Part shown: positions 22,718-33,803 of the stretch, one piece after another
Layout of the letters: each line of letters begins with the position of its first letter
Numbering within the stretch: position 1 is the first letter of the stretch
Assembly (NCBI RefSeq): GCF_023898315.1
Contig: NC_064623.1
Span: 15,885,140 to 15,949,139 of the forward strand
DNA length: 64,000 nt
Source of the DNA: Schistocerca nitens
Taxonomy: Eukaryota > Arthropoda > Insecta > Orthoptera > Acrididae
Reading direction: 5' to 3'
Notes under the pieces: generated by a model
Databases searched by the model: none
What the model was told of the DNA's origin: nothing
Seen by the model: only the letters and a program-made list of their open reading frames with translations
Made by a program: the position numbers and the translations under genes

Positions 22718-22870
22718 GTTCTCTACAGCTGTCTCTGGTACCACGGAAATTATTCCCCACTGTGTTAACACGTGTCTTATTATCCAATCGCTTATTGTCG
22801 GTTTTTCCACATATTCTCTTCCTCGCCAGTTTGGCACAGTACCTCGTTGCCTCACTCATCACTCGACCTA
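22718..22870 (-). mobile_element. RTE LINE fragment (second subfamily)
   Basis: In reverse it aligns with 27060-27240: CTACAGCTGTCTCTGGTACC, then TTTTTCCACATATTCTCTTCC and CTCGTTGCCTCACTCATC correspond block by block. It carries no complete motif. Confidence 0.45.
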
Positions 22871-23157
22871 ATTCCAGAGAGCTCAGACATGCACACTCAT
22901 CATAGATGTCTGAGTCGTGAAAAGGCCTCTGGAACTATATAGCTTCTCATGATGAAACCGCCTGGGCCTGGGTTTCAGGCAGGATACCCTTTTCGTTTGT
23001 TGCTGTTCGAACGGAGTAGGAAAACCCTTGCAATGTTGTTCGATTTCAGGGAGAATTCCAAGTGGGCTGAGCCCTGAAGGGGGGGGGGGGGGGGGGAAGG
23101 AGGTAGGCGTCCCGGGGCAGGCCGTACAGTTGTGAGAATGTGAGAAGCACTATCCCA
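22871..23157. other. spacer with an 18-base G run
   Basis: A homopolymer G run lies near 23080-23096. No other feature is supported. Confidence 0.5.
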
Positions 23158-23250
23158 GGGTAGTGTAATGGTTAGCGCATCTGCCTACTGACAGGAGATC
23201 CTGATTGGAATCCCACCTTTGGTACAAGTTTTCATTCGTCGCTTCAGTCT
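23158..23250 (+). mobile_element. tRNA-like SINE head fragment
   Basis: GGTAGTGTAATGGTTAGCGC matches a pol III box A, and AGATCCTGATTGGAATCCC is a degenerate box B at tRNA spacing. No body matching S1 or S2 follows, so it appears to be a third tRNA-derived family, truncated. Confidence 0.5.
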
Positions 23251-23257
23251 TCATATA

Positions 23258-24945
23258 CACGGTGATTTTTTTCCACCGTGTACAAACTCTAGGGGCTGAT
23301 ATATGAGAGGATATGCAACAAAAATGTCTAATGAACTTACGTCGCCGGCAGCTGCGGCCGAGCGGTTCTAGGTGCTTCACTCCGGAACCGCGCTGCTGCT
23401 ACGGTCGCAGGTTCGAATTCTGCCTCGAGCATGGATGTGTGTGATGTTCTTAGGCTAGTTAGGTTTAAGTAGGGGACTGATGACCTCAGATGTTAAGTCC
23501 CGTAGTGCTTAGAGCCATTTGAACCATTTTTTGAACTTACGTCCGGAAATGCATGGTTTCCATGGTAGACACCATTTATTCAGTCATACTTTGTTACAGA
23601 GACTGCGGTCTAAGATGCACCGTACCATGTAGCCACACTTACAGTATGTATGGTTTCCTCCTAGAAGGTGGTGCTGTTCCTGATACGTTATGCCCTAGCG
23701 CCCTCTCCTGCCATAGTAATTGCTAATGTTGTGTCCGATTCACGTCTCTCGCTGACTCACCTTGTCGTGGATTTGACACAGCATTGTGCACAATCGTTCC
23801 GTATTCGACTCGAGAGCTTGCCGACATGGTGTTTACTTACGGAAAGGCAAATGGCAACGAGCGGCGGTCAGCAAGGTTGTATCAGGAGACCTATCCGCGT
23901 CGACAACAACCACAGCACTCGGTGTTTTGCAACAGTGATTCGCCGTTTGTCTGAGACAGGGTCGTTTGAGAAAGCAGAAAATCACAAACACCACACTTGG
24001 AGGAAAATGTGATTGACACTGTGGAAGTCGACCGCCGTGTCAGTACCAGGCAGTTGGGCTGCCAGTACGGTGTAAGCCAGTGTGGAACATGCTCCATGAC
24101 AATTGGTACTTCCCTTATCACTTGCAGCGTGTGCAGGGCTTACTAGCGACAGACTTTCCACATTGGGAGCAGTTTTGTCACTGGTTACTTCAGCAAGCAG
24201 CCACGATTCCGGTATTTGTGTTATTCATCCTGTTCACAGATTAGGCTACTCTTACGTGGAGTGGTATCTTCAACTTTCGTAACAGTCATCTGTGAGATAG
24301 TATGCAGAACCCCCATGGTCTCGTGACAGAGAATCCTCAGCATCGATGCAGCCGGAATGCGTGAGCCGGGATAATCGGCGACAGTGTTTTGGGACCAGTC
24401 TTCCTTCCACGTCGCCTAATAGGCCGCAATTATCAGCGTTTCTCGCGGGTGATTTTTGCCTCCCCTGCTGGAAGAACTGCCACTGACGATTCGAAGGTTT
24501 ACGTGGCTGCTACACGATGGTGCTCCAGCCCACTTCGCCGTTGACGTTCGGACACATCTCAATCGTGTCATCCCTGTCGATGGATCGGACGAGGAGTTCT
24601 AGTTGCACGGCCTGCTCGTTCGCCGGATCTCAACCCGTGCAAATTTGGTTGTTGGACCCTCTCAGAAGTATCGTGAATGCAGTGCCTGTTCCAAACCTGG
24701 ACACACTGGAGCAGCGTATTCGTGCGACCGCTAACACTGTTTGCATGCAGCCTGGCCGATGTGAATGTGTGAGACGGAACATATTATGACGCGTCCACGC
24801 ATGTTCTGAGGGACATGGAAAACATTTGGAGCACACAGTGTAGCTGTGGCTACATGGTACAGCGCGTATTTCGACCACAGTCGCTGTAACAATTTTTTGT
24901 TCCGGATGCTCTCATCGATCAATCCCTGGAGTTCGTATACCCATT
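23258..24945 (+). pseudogene. Tc1/mariner-like element I, decayed
   Basis: The left terminus (GTACAAACTCTAGGGGCTGA onward) is the diverged inverse of the right terminus (ending CCTGGAGTTCGTATAC near 24940). Coding on the plus strand includes DMVFTYGKANGNERRSARL, the DUF4817-type N-terminal HTH of insect Tc1/mariner-like transposases. Later come LLHDGAPAHFAVDVRTHLNR at the second catalytic Asp and LDPLRSIVNAVPVPNLDT. Stops and frameshifts are numerous. An S1 SINE sits at 23344-23531. Confidence 0.65.
23344..23531 (+). mobile_element. S1 SINE
   Basis: S1 copy nested in element I. The 12 bp duplication TGAACTTACGTC is at 23332-23343 and 23532-23543. Its body is shorter than usual because the TTCTAAGTTCT segment is missing. 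Confidence 0.92.
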
Positions 24946-25030
24946 CTATTAGCCTGAGCATCCAATTTCAAAAGTTTGAATGTGGAAAGGATCTTCAAAG
25001 GGAAATGCAGTGGCTAATTTAGACGCAGTA

Positions 25031-25104
25031 GGAGTCGATGAAATGAAATGTAGAGGCGTTAAGGAATCAGCTCAGACGAATGTGAACAGGAATATAAAAT
25101 GGTA
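25031..25104 (+). repeat. flank segment shared with 33543-33618 (inverted)
   Basis: GGAGTCGATGAAATGAAATG through to AATATAAAATGGTA recurs in reverse complement beside Tc1-B copy 4, with about two differences over 74 bp. Confidence 0.9.
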
Positions 25105-26496
25105 CAATACTGGCCATTAAAATTGCTACACCATGAAGATGACGTGCTACAGACGCGAAATTTAACCGACAGCAAGAAGATGCTGTGATATGCAAACAAT
25201 AAGCTTTGAAGAGCATTCACACAAGGTTGGCGGACACCTACAACGTGCTGACATGAGGAAAGTTTCCAACCGATTTCTCATAAACGAACAGCAGTTGACC
25301 GGCGTTGCCTCATGAAACGTTGTTGTGATGCCTCGTGTAAGGAGGAGAAATGCGTACCATCACGTTTCCGACTTTGATAAAGGTCGGATTGTAGCCTTTC
25401 CGATTGCGGTTTATGGTATCGCGACATTGCTGCTCGCATTGGTAGAGATCCAAAGACTGTTAGCAGAATATGGAATCGGTGGGTTCAGGAGGGTAATAAG
25501 GAACGCCGTGTTGGATCCCAACGGCCTCGTTTGACTAGCAGTCGAGATGACAGGCATCTTATCCGCATGGCTGTAACGGATAGTTCAGCCACGTCTCCAT
25601 CCCTGAGTCAACAGATGGGGACGTTTGCAAGACAACAACCATTTGCACGAACAGTTCGACGACGTTTGCAGCAGCAGGGACTATCAGCTCGGAGACCATG
25701 GCTGCGGTTACCCTTGACGCTGCATCACAGACAGGAGCGCCTGCGATGGTGTACTTAACGACGAACCTGGGTGCGCGAATGGGAAAACGTCATTTTTTCG
25801 GATGAATCCAGATTCTGCTTACAGCATCATGACGGTCGCATCCGTGTTTGGCGACATCGCGGTGAACGCACATCGGAAGCGTGTATTCGCCATAGCCAAA
25901 CTGGCGTATCACCCGGCGTGATGGTATGGGGTGCCATTGGTTACACGTCACCTCTTTTTCGCATTGACGGCACTTTGAACAGTGGTCGTTACATTTCAGA
26001 TGTGTTACGACTCGTGGCTCTACCCTTTATTCGATCGCTGCGAAAACCTACGTTTCAGCAGGATAATACACGACCGCATGTTGCAAGTCCTGTACGGTCC
26101 TACCTGGATACAGAAAATGCTCGACTGCTGCCCTGGCCAGCACATTCACCAGATCTCTCACCAATTGAAGACGTCTGGTCAATGGTGGCCGATCAACTGT
26201 CTCTTCACAATACGCCAGTTACTACTCTTGATGAACTGTGGTATCGTGTTGAAGCTGCTTGGGCAGTTGTACCTCTACACGCCATTCAAGGTCTGTTTGA
26301 CTCAATGCCTAGGCGTATCAAGGCCGTTATTACGGCCAGAGGTGGTTGTTCCGGGTACTGATTTCTCAGGATCTATGCACCCAAATTGCGTGAAAATATA
26401 ATCACATGTCAGTTCTAGTATAATATATTTGTCCAATGAATACACGTTTATTATCTGCATTTCTTGTTGGTGTAGCAATTTTAATGGCCAGTAGTG
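25105..26496 (+). mobile_element. Tc1-B copy 2 (1392 bp)
   Basis: The left terminus is CAATACTGGCCATT, where copies 1 and 5 have CACTACTGGCC or CACTACCGGCC. The right terminus is GGCCAGTAGTG. TA lies at 25103-25104 and 26497-26498. Confidence 0.92.
25328..26361 (+). pseudogene. Tc1-B transposase, frameshift plus stop
   Basis: From the ATG at 25328 (MPRVRRRNAYHHVSDFDKGR) the frame is lost near 25400 by a one-base deletion. A CAA to TAA change stops it at 25756-25758. The C-terminal half (25771-26361) is open and keeps all three catalytic motifs: FSDESRFCLQH, QQDNTRPHV and PDLSPIEDVW, with D-x34-E spacing. A 6 bp in-frame deletion near 25950 removes two residues. Inactive. Confidence 0.88.
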
Positions 26497-26498
26497 TA

Positions 26499-26925
26499 TA
26501 CTGGGAGTAGGATACGTCATGAATAGCCAAAGTTAACATTTCAGAAATCATGAGAGACGGCCGGACTAGCTTCTTGGGGGACTCGCTGTGTACTTGATGC
26601 CGAAGGATGCACTGGAGAAGACAGGTGTGTGTGCGGCCGTGTTCCAAGCCATGGCACCGGGTCGCAATCTGACGCGCCATGGCCTCAGTTCCTCCCTGCT
26701 CCAGTGTTCCAGCTGGAGCCACCGGACTTGCGCCGACATCGGCGCCTGCAGCGGCTGTCACGAGGCAGTCTGGAGAGGCTCTTCGGCTGGTGGAGATTCA
26801 AGGACGTCGCGAGCCGCTGACGAAGCAAGTGGTTGCAGGCTGACTCCACTGCCGACAGCCGGGGACTCTTACTGGGGTGGGCGGCTTTCTGCAGGTGGCG
26901 CATTTCTTTTTGTTTTTTTCCCCAA
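26499..26925. other. GC-rich unassigned spacer
   Basis: This stretch is clearly richer in G+C than its surroundings. Overlapping short frames exist on both strands but none resembles a known domain. Confidence 0.4.
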
Positions 26926-29365
26926 GTCATCAGTCTTCTGACTGGTTGGATGCGGCTCACCACTAATTCCTCTCCTTTGCCAACCTTTTCATCTCAGAGT
27001 AGCACTCGCAGCCTATGACCTCAATTACTTACTGCTGTATTCCAGTCTCGTCTACAGTTCTTGCCCTCTACAGCTCCCTCTAGTACCGTGTAAGTCATTC
27101 CCCGATATCTTAACAAATGTCCTACCATCCTCTCCCGTCTCCTTGTCACTGTTTTCCACATTTCCTTTCCTCTCATATTCTGCACAGAACCTCCTCATTC
27201 CTCACTTTATCAGCCCACCTAATTTTCAACATTCGTCTGTAGCACCACGTCTCAAATCCCAGTCAGTGTTTCACTACCACACAATGCTGTGCTCCAAACG
27301 CACAGTCTCAGAAATTTCCTCGTGAAATTAAGGACTATCTTTGATACTACTAGACTTCTCTCGGCCAGGAATGTCTTTTTTGCCTGTTATAACATCCACG
27401 ATATATATATATTTTTTATTACGAGTGGAATATGAACGATTGGAAAATTACGTAACTCAATAATATTCATTCAATTATGTAATTATTTCTTATAAAGATG
27501 ATAATTATGTAAAAGAGACTATTTGTTTCACATTCTTTGTTAATCTATGTCATTATTTTCTTTTGTTTCGTACCCTTTTGTCGTCTTCTACTGATGTACG
27601 TCGCCGACGCAAGATGCGAATCGATTTGAGGTCTGTTGAATGAAAAACATTTAATGTAAAATTATTGTACTTTTATGTTCATTTGCTGGTAAAAACAAAT
27701 AGAGCCAAATGCGTTAAAACTATTTATGATTAATTATTGAAAAATCACTTCCTCTTTTCATTATAATTTTGTGTTAATTGTTTTGTCATAGCTGCAAGAA
27801 GCGCAGCCATTGTTAGTTGCGATTATATAGCAACTTTGTCTGTACTTCTAGTTGAAAACAGCATGGGTTTTGTATTAAACTAATATGCAAAACAATTTAA
27901 TAATTTTTATTGGTGGCATCAATTTAAATGATTAATTATTTATTGAGCCAAGGAAAATCTTAATTAAAAAAGAAATCCTCTATCTTTTGTTGGCCGTCAT
28001 CTTAACTTTTATCACAGCGGCAAATTTAAATTACTTGAAACTGCAAACAATATTCCGATGTGTAAGAAATAAATGTGCACCGGTATCTGAACTCTATTTA
28101 TAAAAGAAAAAATTAATCGAATCAGACTGCATTTTCTAAGAACAATGCTGATGGTATTTATTGTTGAACAAGATTTCATTGCTTATGTATGAGGCCAAAA
28201 TTAAAAACTACGTACGAATCATGGAGAAAAATATTTCTGGTAGCATACGTCAGTGTTGTGTGCGGGTGGTATTCTGTGGTTCCTTTTCATGATCAATTTG
28301 CTAAGAATAATTAAATCTATCGAAGACAAAAATTATAAAAGCTGTGATGTATGATCTGTAATTTTAGTGATATAAACACAGCTTACAGTCAACATTGTTA
28401 CACTACGTCAGTTGTAGTATGAATACTGCATTATACATGTGTATAATATTGTCAGTATCATTTACAAAATCAAATCAATGCAACTGCTAAAAAAGAAAAA
28501 AATACGAGTGAATTCAAACCGCAGAATACCATAGAGTATCGCATCATCCATATTCATTGCATTTGTCCATGTTGATGATACACAATAACCGCCACACTGT
28601 GCTAGTCTGCTTTTGATGTCCTTGGTCTGTCCGTCATTGGTTATTTTAATGCCAATGGATTCCTTTAATTCATCTACTTCATGACCATCAGTCCTGATGT
28701 AGTTTCTCCCTGTTCTCATTTCTGCTACTTCTCATTACTTTCATCTATTCATCGATTTACTCCCAGTCCATATTCTGTACTCATTAGACTCTTCATTCCA
28801 TTCACCAGATCAAGTAATTCTTCTTTGCTTTCACTCAGGATAGCAATGTCATCAGCGAATCTTGTCATTGATATCACTTCACCTTGAATTTTAATCCCAT
28901 TCCTGAACCTTTCTTTTATATCCATTATTGTCTCTTCGATGTACAGATTGAACATTAGGGGGGAAAGACTACATCCCTGCCTTACACTTTTTTTAATCCG
29001 TGCACTTCGTTCAGCCAAACCGGTCGTCATCTAACACACTGTCAGTTTTCTTTTCCATTCTTCTGTGTATTATTACTGTCAGCAACTTGGTTGGTTGAGC
29101 TGTTAAGCTGATTGTGCGATAATTCTCGCACTTGTCAGCTCTTGCACTCTTCCTTATTGGATGATATTTCTGCGAAAGTCAGATGGTATGTCGCCAGACT
29201 CATATACTCTACGCACCAACGTGAATAGTCGTTTTGTTGGCACTTCTCCCAACGATTTTAGAAATTCTGGGGGAATGTTATCTATTCCTTCCACCGTATG
29301 TGATCCTAAGTCCCTCAAAGCTCTCTTAAATTCTGATTCCATCTCTTCTAAGCGTACAGAAGAGT
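26926..29365 (-). pseudogene. RTE LINE (second subfamily) split by an AT-rich insert
   Basis: On the minus strand the 3' end is near 26926 (CCAGTCAGAAGACTGATGAC before an A/T-rich tail). Decayed RT coding continues to 27384, then resumes at 28590-29365. There the frames read KSVRQGCSLSPLMFNLYIEE, TRFADDIAILSESKEELLD and PSDFRRNIIQ, which are RT motif B, motif C and an N-terminal RT block. A further internal deletion lies near 29031. The subfamily differs in sequence from the RTE at 6878. Confidence 0.75.
27385..28589. mobile_element. AT-rich 1.2 kb insert in an RTE LINE, possibly a solo LTR
   Basis: The LINE breaks at TTTTTTGCC and resumes at CGCCACAC. The insert starts TGTTATAAC and ends ACAATAAC, giving a short inverted terminus, with TGCC/CGCC as an imperfect 4 bp duplication. 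It is strongly AT-rich and non-coding. An LTR origin is plausible but unproven. Confidence 0.45.
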
Positions 29366-29608
29366 AGCACAGGGTGCTTACGGTAAGTCTTCAGACAGAG
29401 GGAGAACGATTTGAGGTAGTAGCACGTCATTTACCTGTGTTTCCGGTGCAACGCATTTGTAATTGGTATCCAACAATAAAGATTCTGATTCTAACAACCT
29501 ACCAAGGCGGATGCCACGATGAGCCGCTAGAAGTGGCACTGTAGTAATGTTTTATACAACAGTATTTCATTCTTCCGAGAAATTTTCAAATCTGATTCCA
29601 CAAGAATT

Positions 29609-30393
29609 GCTGACATGAGGAAAGTTTCCAACCGATTTCTCATACACGAACAGCAGTTGACCGGCGTTGCCTGATGAAACGTTGTTGTGATGCCTCGTGT
29701 AAGGAGGAGAAATGCGTACCATCACGTTTCCGACTTTGATAAAGGTCGGATTGTAGCCTATCGCGATTGCGGTTTATGGTATCGCGACATTGCTGCTCGC
29801 GTTGGTAGAGATCCAATGACTGTTAGCAGAATATGGAATCGGTGGGTTCAGGAGGGTAATAAGGAACGCCGTGTTGGATCCCAACGGCCTCGTATCATTA
29901 GCAGTCGAGATGACGCGCATCTTATCCGCATGGCTGTAACGGATCGTGCAGCCACGTCTCGATCGTTGAGTTAACAGATGGGGACGTTTGCAAGACAACA
30001 ACCATTTGCACGAACAGTTCGACGACGTTTGCAGCAGCATGGACTATCAGCTCGGAGACCATGGCTGCGATTACCTTTGACGCTGCATCACAGACAGGAG
30101 CGCCTGCGATGGTGTACTCAACGACGAACCTCAGTGCACGAATGGCAAAACGTCATTTTTTCGGATGAATCCAGGTTCTGTTTACAGCATCGTGACGGTC
30201 GCATCCGTGTTTGGCGACATCGCGGTGAACGCACATCGGAAGCGTGTATTCGCCATCGCCAAACTGGCGTATCACCCGGCGTGATGGTATGTGGTGCCAT
30301 TGGTTACACGTCTCGGTCACCTCTTGTTCGCACTGACGTCACTTTCAACAGTGGACGTTACATTTCAGATGTGTTACGACCCGTGGATCATCT
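29609..30393 (+). pseudogene. Tc1-B copy 3, truncated at both ends
   Basis: It starts inside the 5' leader (GCTGACATGAGG) and lacks both terminal repeats. The transposase starts at 29690 and reads through MPRVRRRNAYHHVSDFDKGR to a CAA to TAA stop after SRSLS, then resumes. FSDESRFCLQH is intact. The motif VMVWGAIGYTS has become VMVCGAIGYTS, as in copy 4. The copy ends at GACCCGTGG, before the second catalytic Asp. Confidence 0.85.
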
Positions 30394-30412
30394 CTGAGGT
30401 GACTTAGGTACC

Positions 30413-30627
30413 ACAAAATGTTCAAATCTGTGTGAATTCCTAAGGGACCAAACTGCTGAGGTCATCAGTCCCTAGACTTACACACTACTTAAACTAAGTT
30501 AATCTAACTTATGCTAAGAACATCACACACACACACACCCATGTCCGAGGGAGGACTCGAACATCCGGTAGGAGGGGCCACGCAATCCGTGACATGGCGC
30601 CTGAGACCGAGCGGCCACAGGGCCGCC
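30413..30627 (-). mobile_element. S1-related SINE, divergent subfamily
   Basis: The minus-strand copy has CTGCTGAGGTCATCAGTCCC and a GAGGACTCGAACATCCGG box B in place of the common S1 version. Imperfect flanks TTAGGTACCACA and CTAGGTGCCAAA suggest a target duplication. Confidence 0.75.
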
Positions 30628-30750
30628 CTAGGTGCCAAACATTTGTTCTTAAAAACATATGATATACTACTACTACTCATTGTACCTGTTGTGAACGAAC
30701 TAGGAAGAGTGGCGATTGTATGAATGCTCTAATATTTGTTTTGAAATAAT

Positions 30751-30945
30751 GGTTCAAATGCCTCTGAGCGCTATGGGACTTACCATCTGAGGTAATCAGT
30801 CCCCTAGAACTTAGAACTACTCAATCCTAACCAACCTAAGGACATCACACATATCCGTGCCCGAGGCAGGATTTGAACCTGCGACCGTAGCGGTCGCGTG
30901 GTTCCTGACTGAAGCGCCTAGAACCGTTCGGCCACGAAGGCCGGC
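30751..30945 (-). mobile_element. S1 SINE
   Basis: S1 in reverse, with box B complement GGATTTGAACCTGCGACC. The 11 bp duplication TTTGAAATAAT is at 30740-30750 and 30946-30956. Confidence 0.92.
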
Positions 30946-30956
30946 TTTGAAATAAT

Positions 30957-31789
30957 AATTAACAAATTTATTTCATGGGTGTCATTAATTTGTAGATTGT
31001 ATCCTCTAGTCAGTTGTGTGAGTTGGGTTAATATATTCGCTAGATTTAAAATGTACTTTAGCAGACGGTGTAATTTCGTTACGAGCCTATTTGGTGTTTG
31101 CGAGTGAATCATAATAGATAATTCGCCATAGAAGCACTTATTTAAAACTGTTAACTGAACCCACTATCTGTTCCTTAAGCGTATTCTGGAATATAAAGCT
31201 CGGTTACTATTTAGTGATCTCGATTTCTCACTTGTTATTATTTTATATTCTTTAGATACGCAACATCCAGAAGACACAGGTACTGGCTGTACTCCATGGC
31301 GCCTGCTGATGATCTTTCGGAGCTAACCTAGGCTTACTTTGTTCACACAGCGGATAAAATCATCCTATAACTTGCTCGTTAATGTGCGCTGGTGAGAACT
31401 GCATTTTTCCTCGGCTCTTCTTTCTTTGCCGCCCCATAGGAGGTAGCATCATAGCATGGCCTATGAGATGTCTTCAGAGCGAGTATTTTACAAATTGCAA
31501 GACACATTTGCCGACTTTGTGTCGTTTCCACCCAAATCCACGAGGTGGTAGCCACATTTAGTCCCTCATTAAAGGTACTTACAGTATTTACAACAACGCT
31601 AATGAGTGTCACTTACATTTTCGTAATTCCCAATAGTTGTAACAGTTTCTTCTTCGCTGTAATTTGTGTGTCTGTGGGGCACTTAAATCAGAAATGATTT
31701 TAAGTTGTCGTCAGTCTGGAGTCTTTTTTAAAGCCTTTGGAGTAGTCCCGTCATTGTGCTGCAAAAGACAACTGAGTAACAGCACTCCG
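30957..31789. other. unassigned spacer
   Basis: No supported coding region, repeat or element end. Confidence 0.5.
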
Positions 31790-32100
31790 TCTTCAGGTCA
31801 CAAGTGGCCTATAGCGACCATCCGACCGCCGTGTCATCCTCAATAAGGATGCGGATAGGAGGGGCGTGTGGTCAGCACACCGCTCTCCCGGTAGTTACGA
31901 TGGTATTGTTGACCGGAGCCGCTACTATTCTGTCGAGTAGCTCCTCAATTGGCATCACGAGGCTGAGTGCACCCCGAAAAATGGCAACAGCGCATGGCAG
32001 CCCAGATGGTCACCCATCCTAGTGCGGGCCACGTCCGACAGCGCTTAACTTCGACGATCTGACGGGAACCGCTGTATCCACTGCCGCAAGGCCGTTGCCT
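31790..32100 (-). mobile_element. 5S-rRNA-derived SINE (SINE3 type)
   Basis: Read on the minus strand, 32099-32001 aligns along its whole length with 5S rRNA: a start like GGCAACGGCCTTGCGGCAG, then the CCGTCAGATC and GAAGTTAAGCGCTGTCGGAC blocks that hold the internal pol III promoter, then the GGGTGACCATCTGGG end. A non-5S body follows to about 31790. This is the SINE3 layout. It is not a functional 5S gene: the helices carry substitutions and it continues into the SINE body. Confidence 0.8.
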
Positions 32101-32157
32101 GGAACTCAGTAATGCCTACGACATAAGAAGATTTACTATTCGTACCTCCAATTTCTT

Positions 32158-32357
32158 AGCCAGCCGGTGTGGCCGAGCGGCTCTAGGCGCTACAGTCTGG
32201 AACCGCTACGGTCGCAGGTTCAAATCCTGCCTCGGGCATGGATGTGTGTGATGTCCTTAGGTTAGTTACCTTTAACTAGTTCTAAGTTCTAGGGGACTGA
32301 TGACCTCAGCAGTTAAGTCCCATAGTGCTCAGAGCCATTTGAACCATTTTTTGAACG
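32158..32357 (+). mobile_element. S1 SINE
   Basis: S1 with a short deletion in the tRNA-like head (GGAACCGCTACGGTCGCAGG). The 8 bp duplication AATTTCTT is at 32150-32157 and 32358-32365. Confidence 0.9.
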
Positions 32358-32618
32358 AATTTCTTCATGTGCTACAAGTCTGCAAATTTAGCACAAAGTG
32401 CTCTTTTGATGTGCAGAACAACAATACCCGTCTGTCGATGGCTGTAATCTTTTGCTCTTTCGTTGTGAACTAAACCTTTAAATTCTTTCTGCATGGTATT
32501 GTAATGACGTTTCGTAGCAGATATACAGTACTCCTGGCTTATATGAATTGAGAATCCCAATCGCTCTTCTGTCATTCCCATTCATTTTCAAGGATGTGAC
32601 AATATATCTATAGACTGC

Positions 32619-33542
32619 CCACGCGTCGTAACACATCTGAAATGTAACGTCCACTGTTCAAAGTGACGTCAGTGCGAACAAGAGGTGACCGAGACGTGTA
32701 ACCAATGGCACCACATACCATCACGCCGGGTGATACGCCAGTTTGGCGATGGCGAATACACGCTTCCGATGTGCGTTCACCGCGATGTCGCCAAACACGG
32801 ATGCGACCGTCACGATGCTGTATACAGAACCTGGATTCATCTGAAAAAATGACGTTTTGACATTCATGCACCCAGGTTCGTCGTCGAGTACGCCATCGCA
32901 GGCGCTCCTGTCTGTGATGCAGCGTCAAGGGTAATCGGAGCCACGGTCTCCGAGCTGATAGTGCATGCTGCTACACACGTCGTCGAATTGTTCGTGCAGA
33001 TGGTTGTTGTCTTGCAAACGTCCCCATCTGTTGACTCAGGGATCGAGACGTGGCTGAACTATCCGTTACAGCCATGCGGATAAGATGCCTGTCATCTCGA
33101 CTGCTAGTCAAACGAGGCCGTTGGGATCCAACACGGCGTTCCTTATTACCCTCCTGAACCCACCGATTCCATATTCTGCTAACACTCATTGGATCTCTAC
33201 CAACGCGAGCAGGAATGTCGCGATACCATAAACCGCAATCGCGATAGGCGACAATCCGACCTTTATCAAAGTCGGAAACGTAATGGCATTTCTCCTCCTT
33301 ACACGATGCATCACAACAACGTTTCACCGGGCAACGCCGGTGAAGTGCTCTATGTGTATGAGAATTCGGTTGGAAACTTTCCTCATGTCAGCACGTTGTA
33401 GGTGTCGCCACCGGCGCCAACCTTGTGTGAATGCTCTGAGAAGCTAATCATTTGCATATCACAGCATCTTCTTCCTGTCGGTTAAATTTCGCGTGTGTAG
33501 TACGTCATCATCGTGGTGTAGCAATTTTAATGGCCAGTATTG
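32619..33542 (-). pseudogene. Tc1-B copy 4, 3'-truncated
   Basis: The outer end at 33542 reads CAATACTGGCC on the minus strand, the same private variant as copy 2. The transposase N-terminal region is readable (DFDKGRIVAYRDCGLWYRD), with a 4 bp deletion near its start and a stop after TIRRRV. It continues to FSDESRFCIQH and VMVCGAIGYTS and then ends abruptly at the same point as copy 3. The second Asp, the Glu and the right terminus are absent. Confidence 0.88.
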
Positions 33543-33618
33543 TACCATTTTATATTCCTGTTCACATTCGTCTGAGCTGGTTCCTTAACGCCTCTACATT
33601 TCATTTCATCGACTCCTA
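33543..33618 (-). repeat. flank segment shared with 25031-25104 (inverted)
   Basis: It is the reverse complement of the left flank of Tc1-B copy 2. On its other side it abuts a separate Tc1-B terminal fragment. Confidence 0.9.
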
Positions 33619-33760
33619 GGTGTCGCCACCGGCGCCAACCTTGTGTGAATGGTCTGCAAAGCTAATCATTTGCATATCACAGCATCTTCTTTCTGTCGGT
33701 TAAATTTCGCATCTGTAGCACGTCATCTTCGTGGTGTATCAATTTTAATGGCCGGTAGTG
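33619..33760 (-). mobile_element. Tc1-B terminal fragment (copy 5)
   Basis: Only the 5' 142 bp of Tc1-B are present (CACTACCGGCCATTAAAATT to GGTGGCGACACC). TA follows at 33761-33762. Confidence 0.85.
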
Positions 33761-33762
33761 TA

Positions 33763-33803
33763 TCTCTGTATTTGAAAACGCTTGCCTATACCAGTTTCTC
33801 TGT
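33763..33803 (-). mobile_element. Tc1-C terminal fragment
   Basis: TCTCTGTATTTGAAAACGC then GCCTATACCAGTTTCT matches the terminal region of the Tc1-C copy at 60002-60045. It appears to be the target into which Tc1-B copy 5 inserted. Confidence 0.6.

Noticed and set aside
32001-32099. Functional 5S rRNA gene
   Set aside because: Substitutions disrupt the helices, there is no tandem context and the sequence runs into a SINE body.
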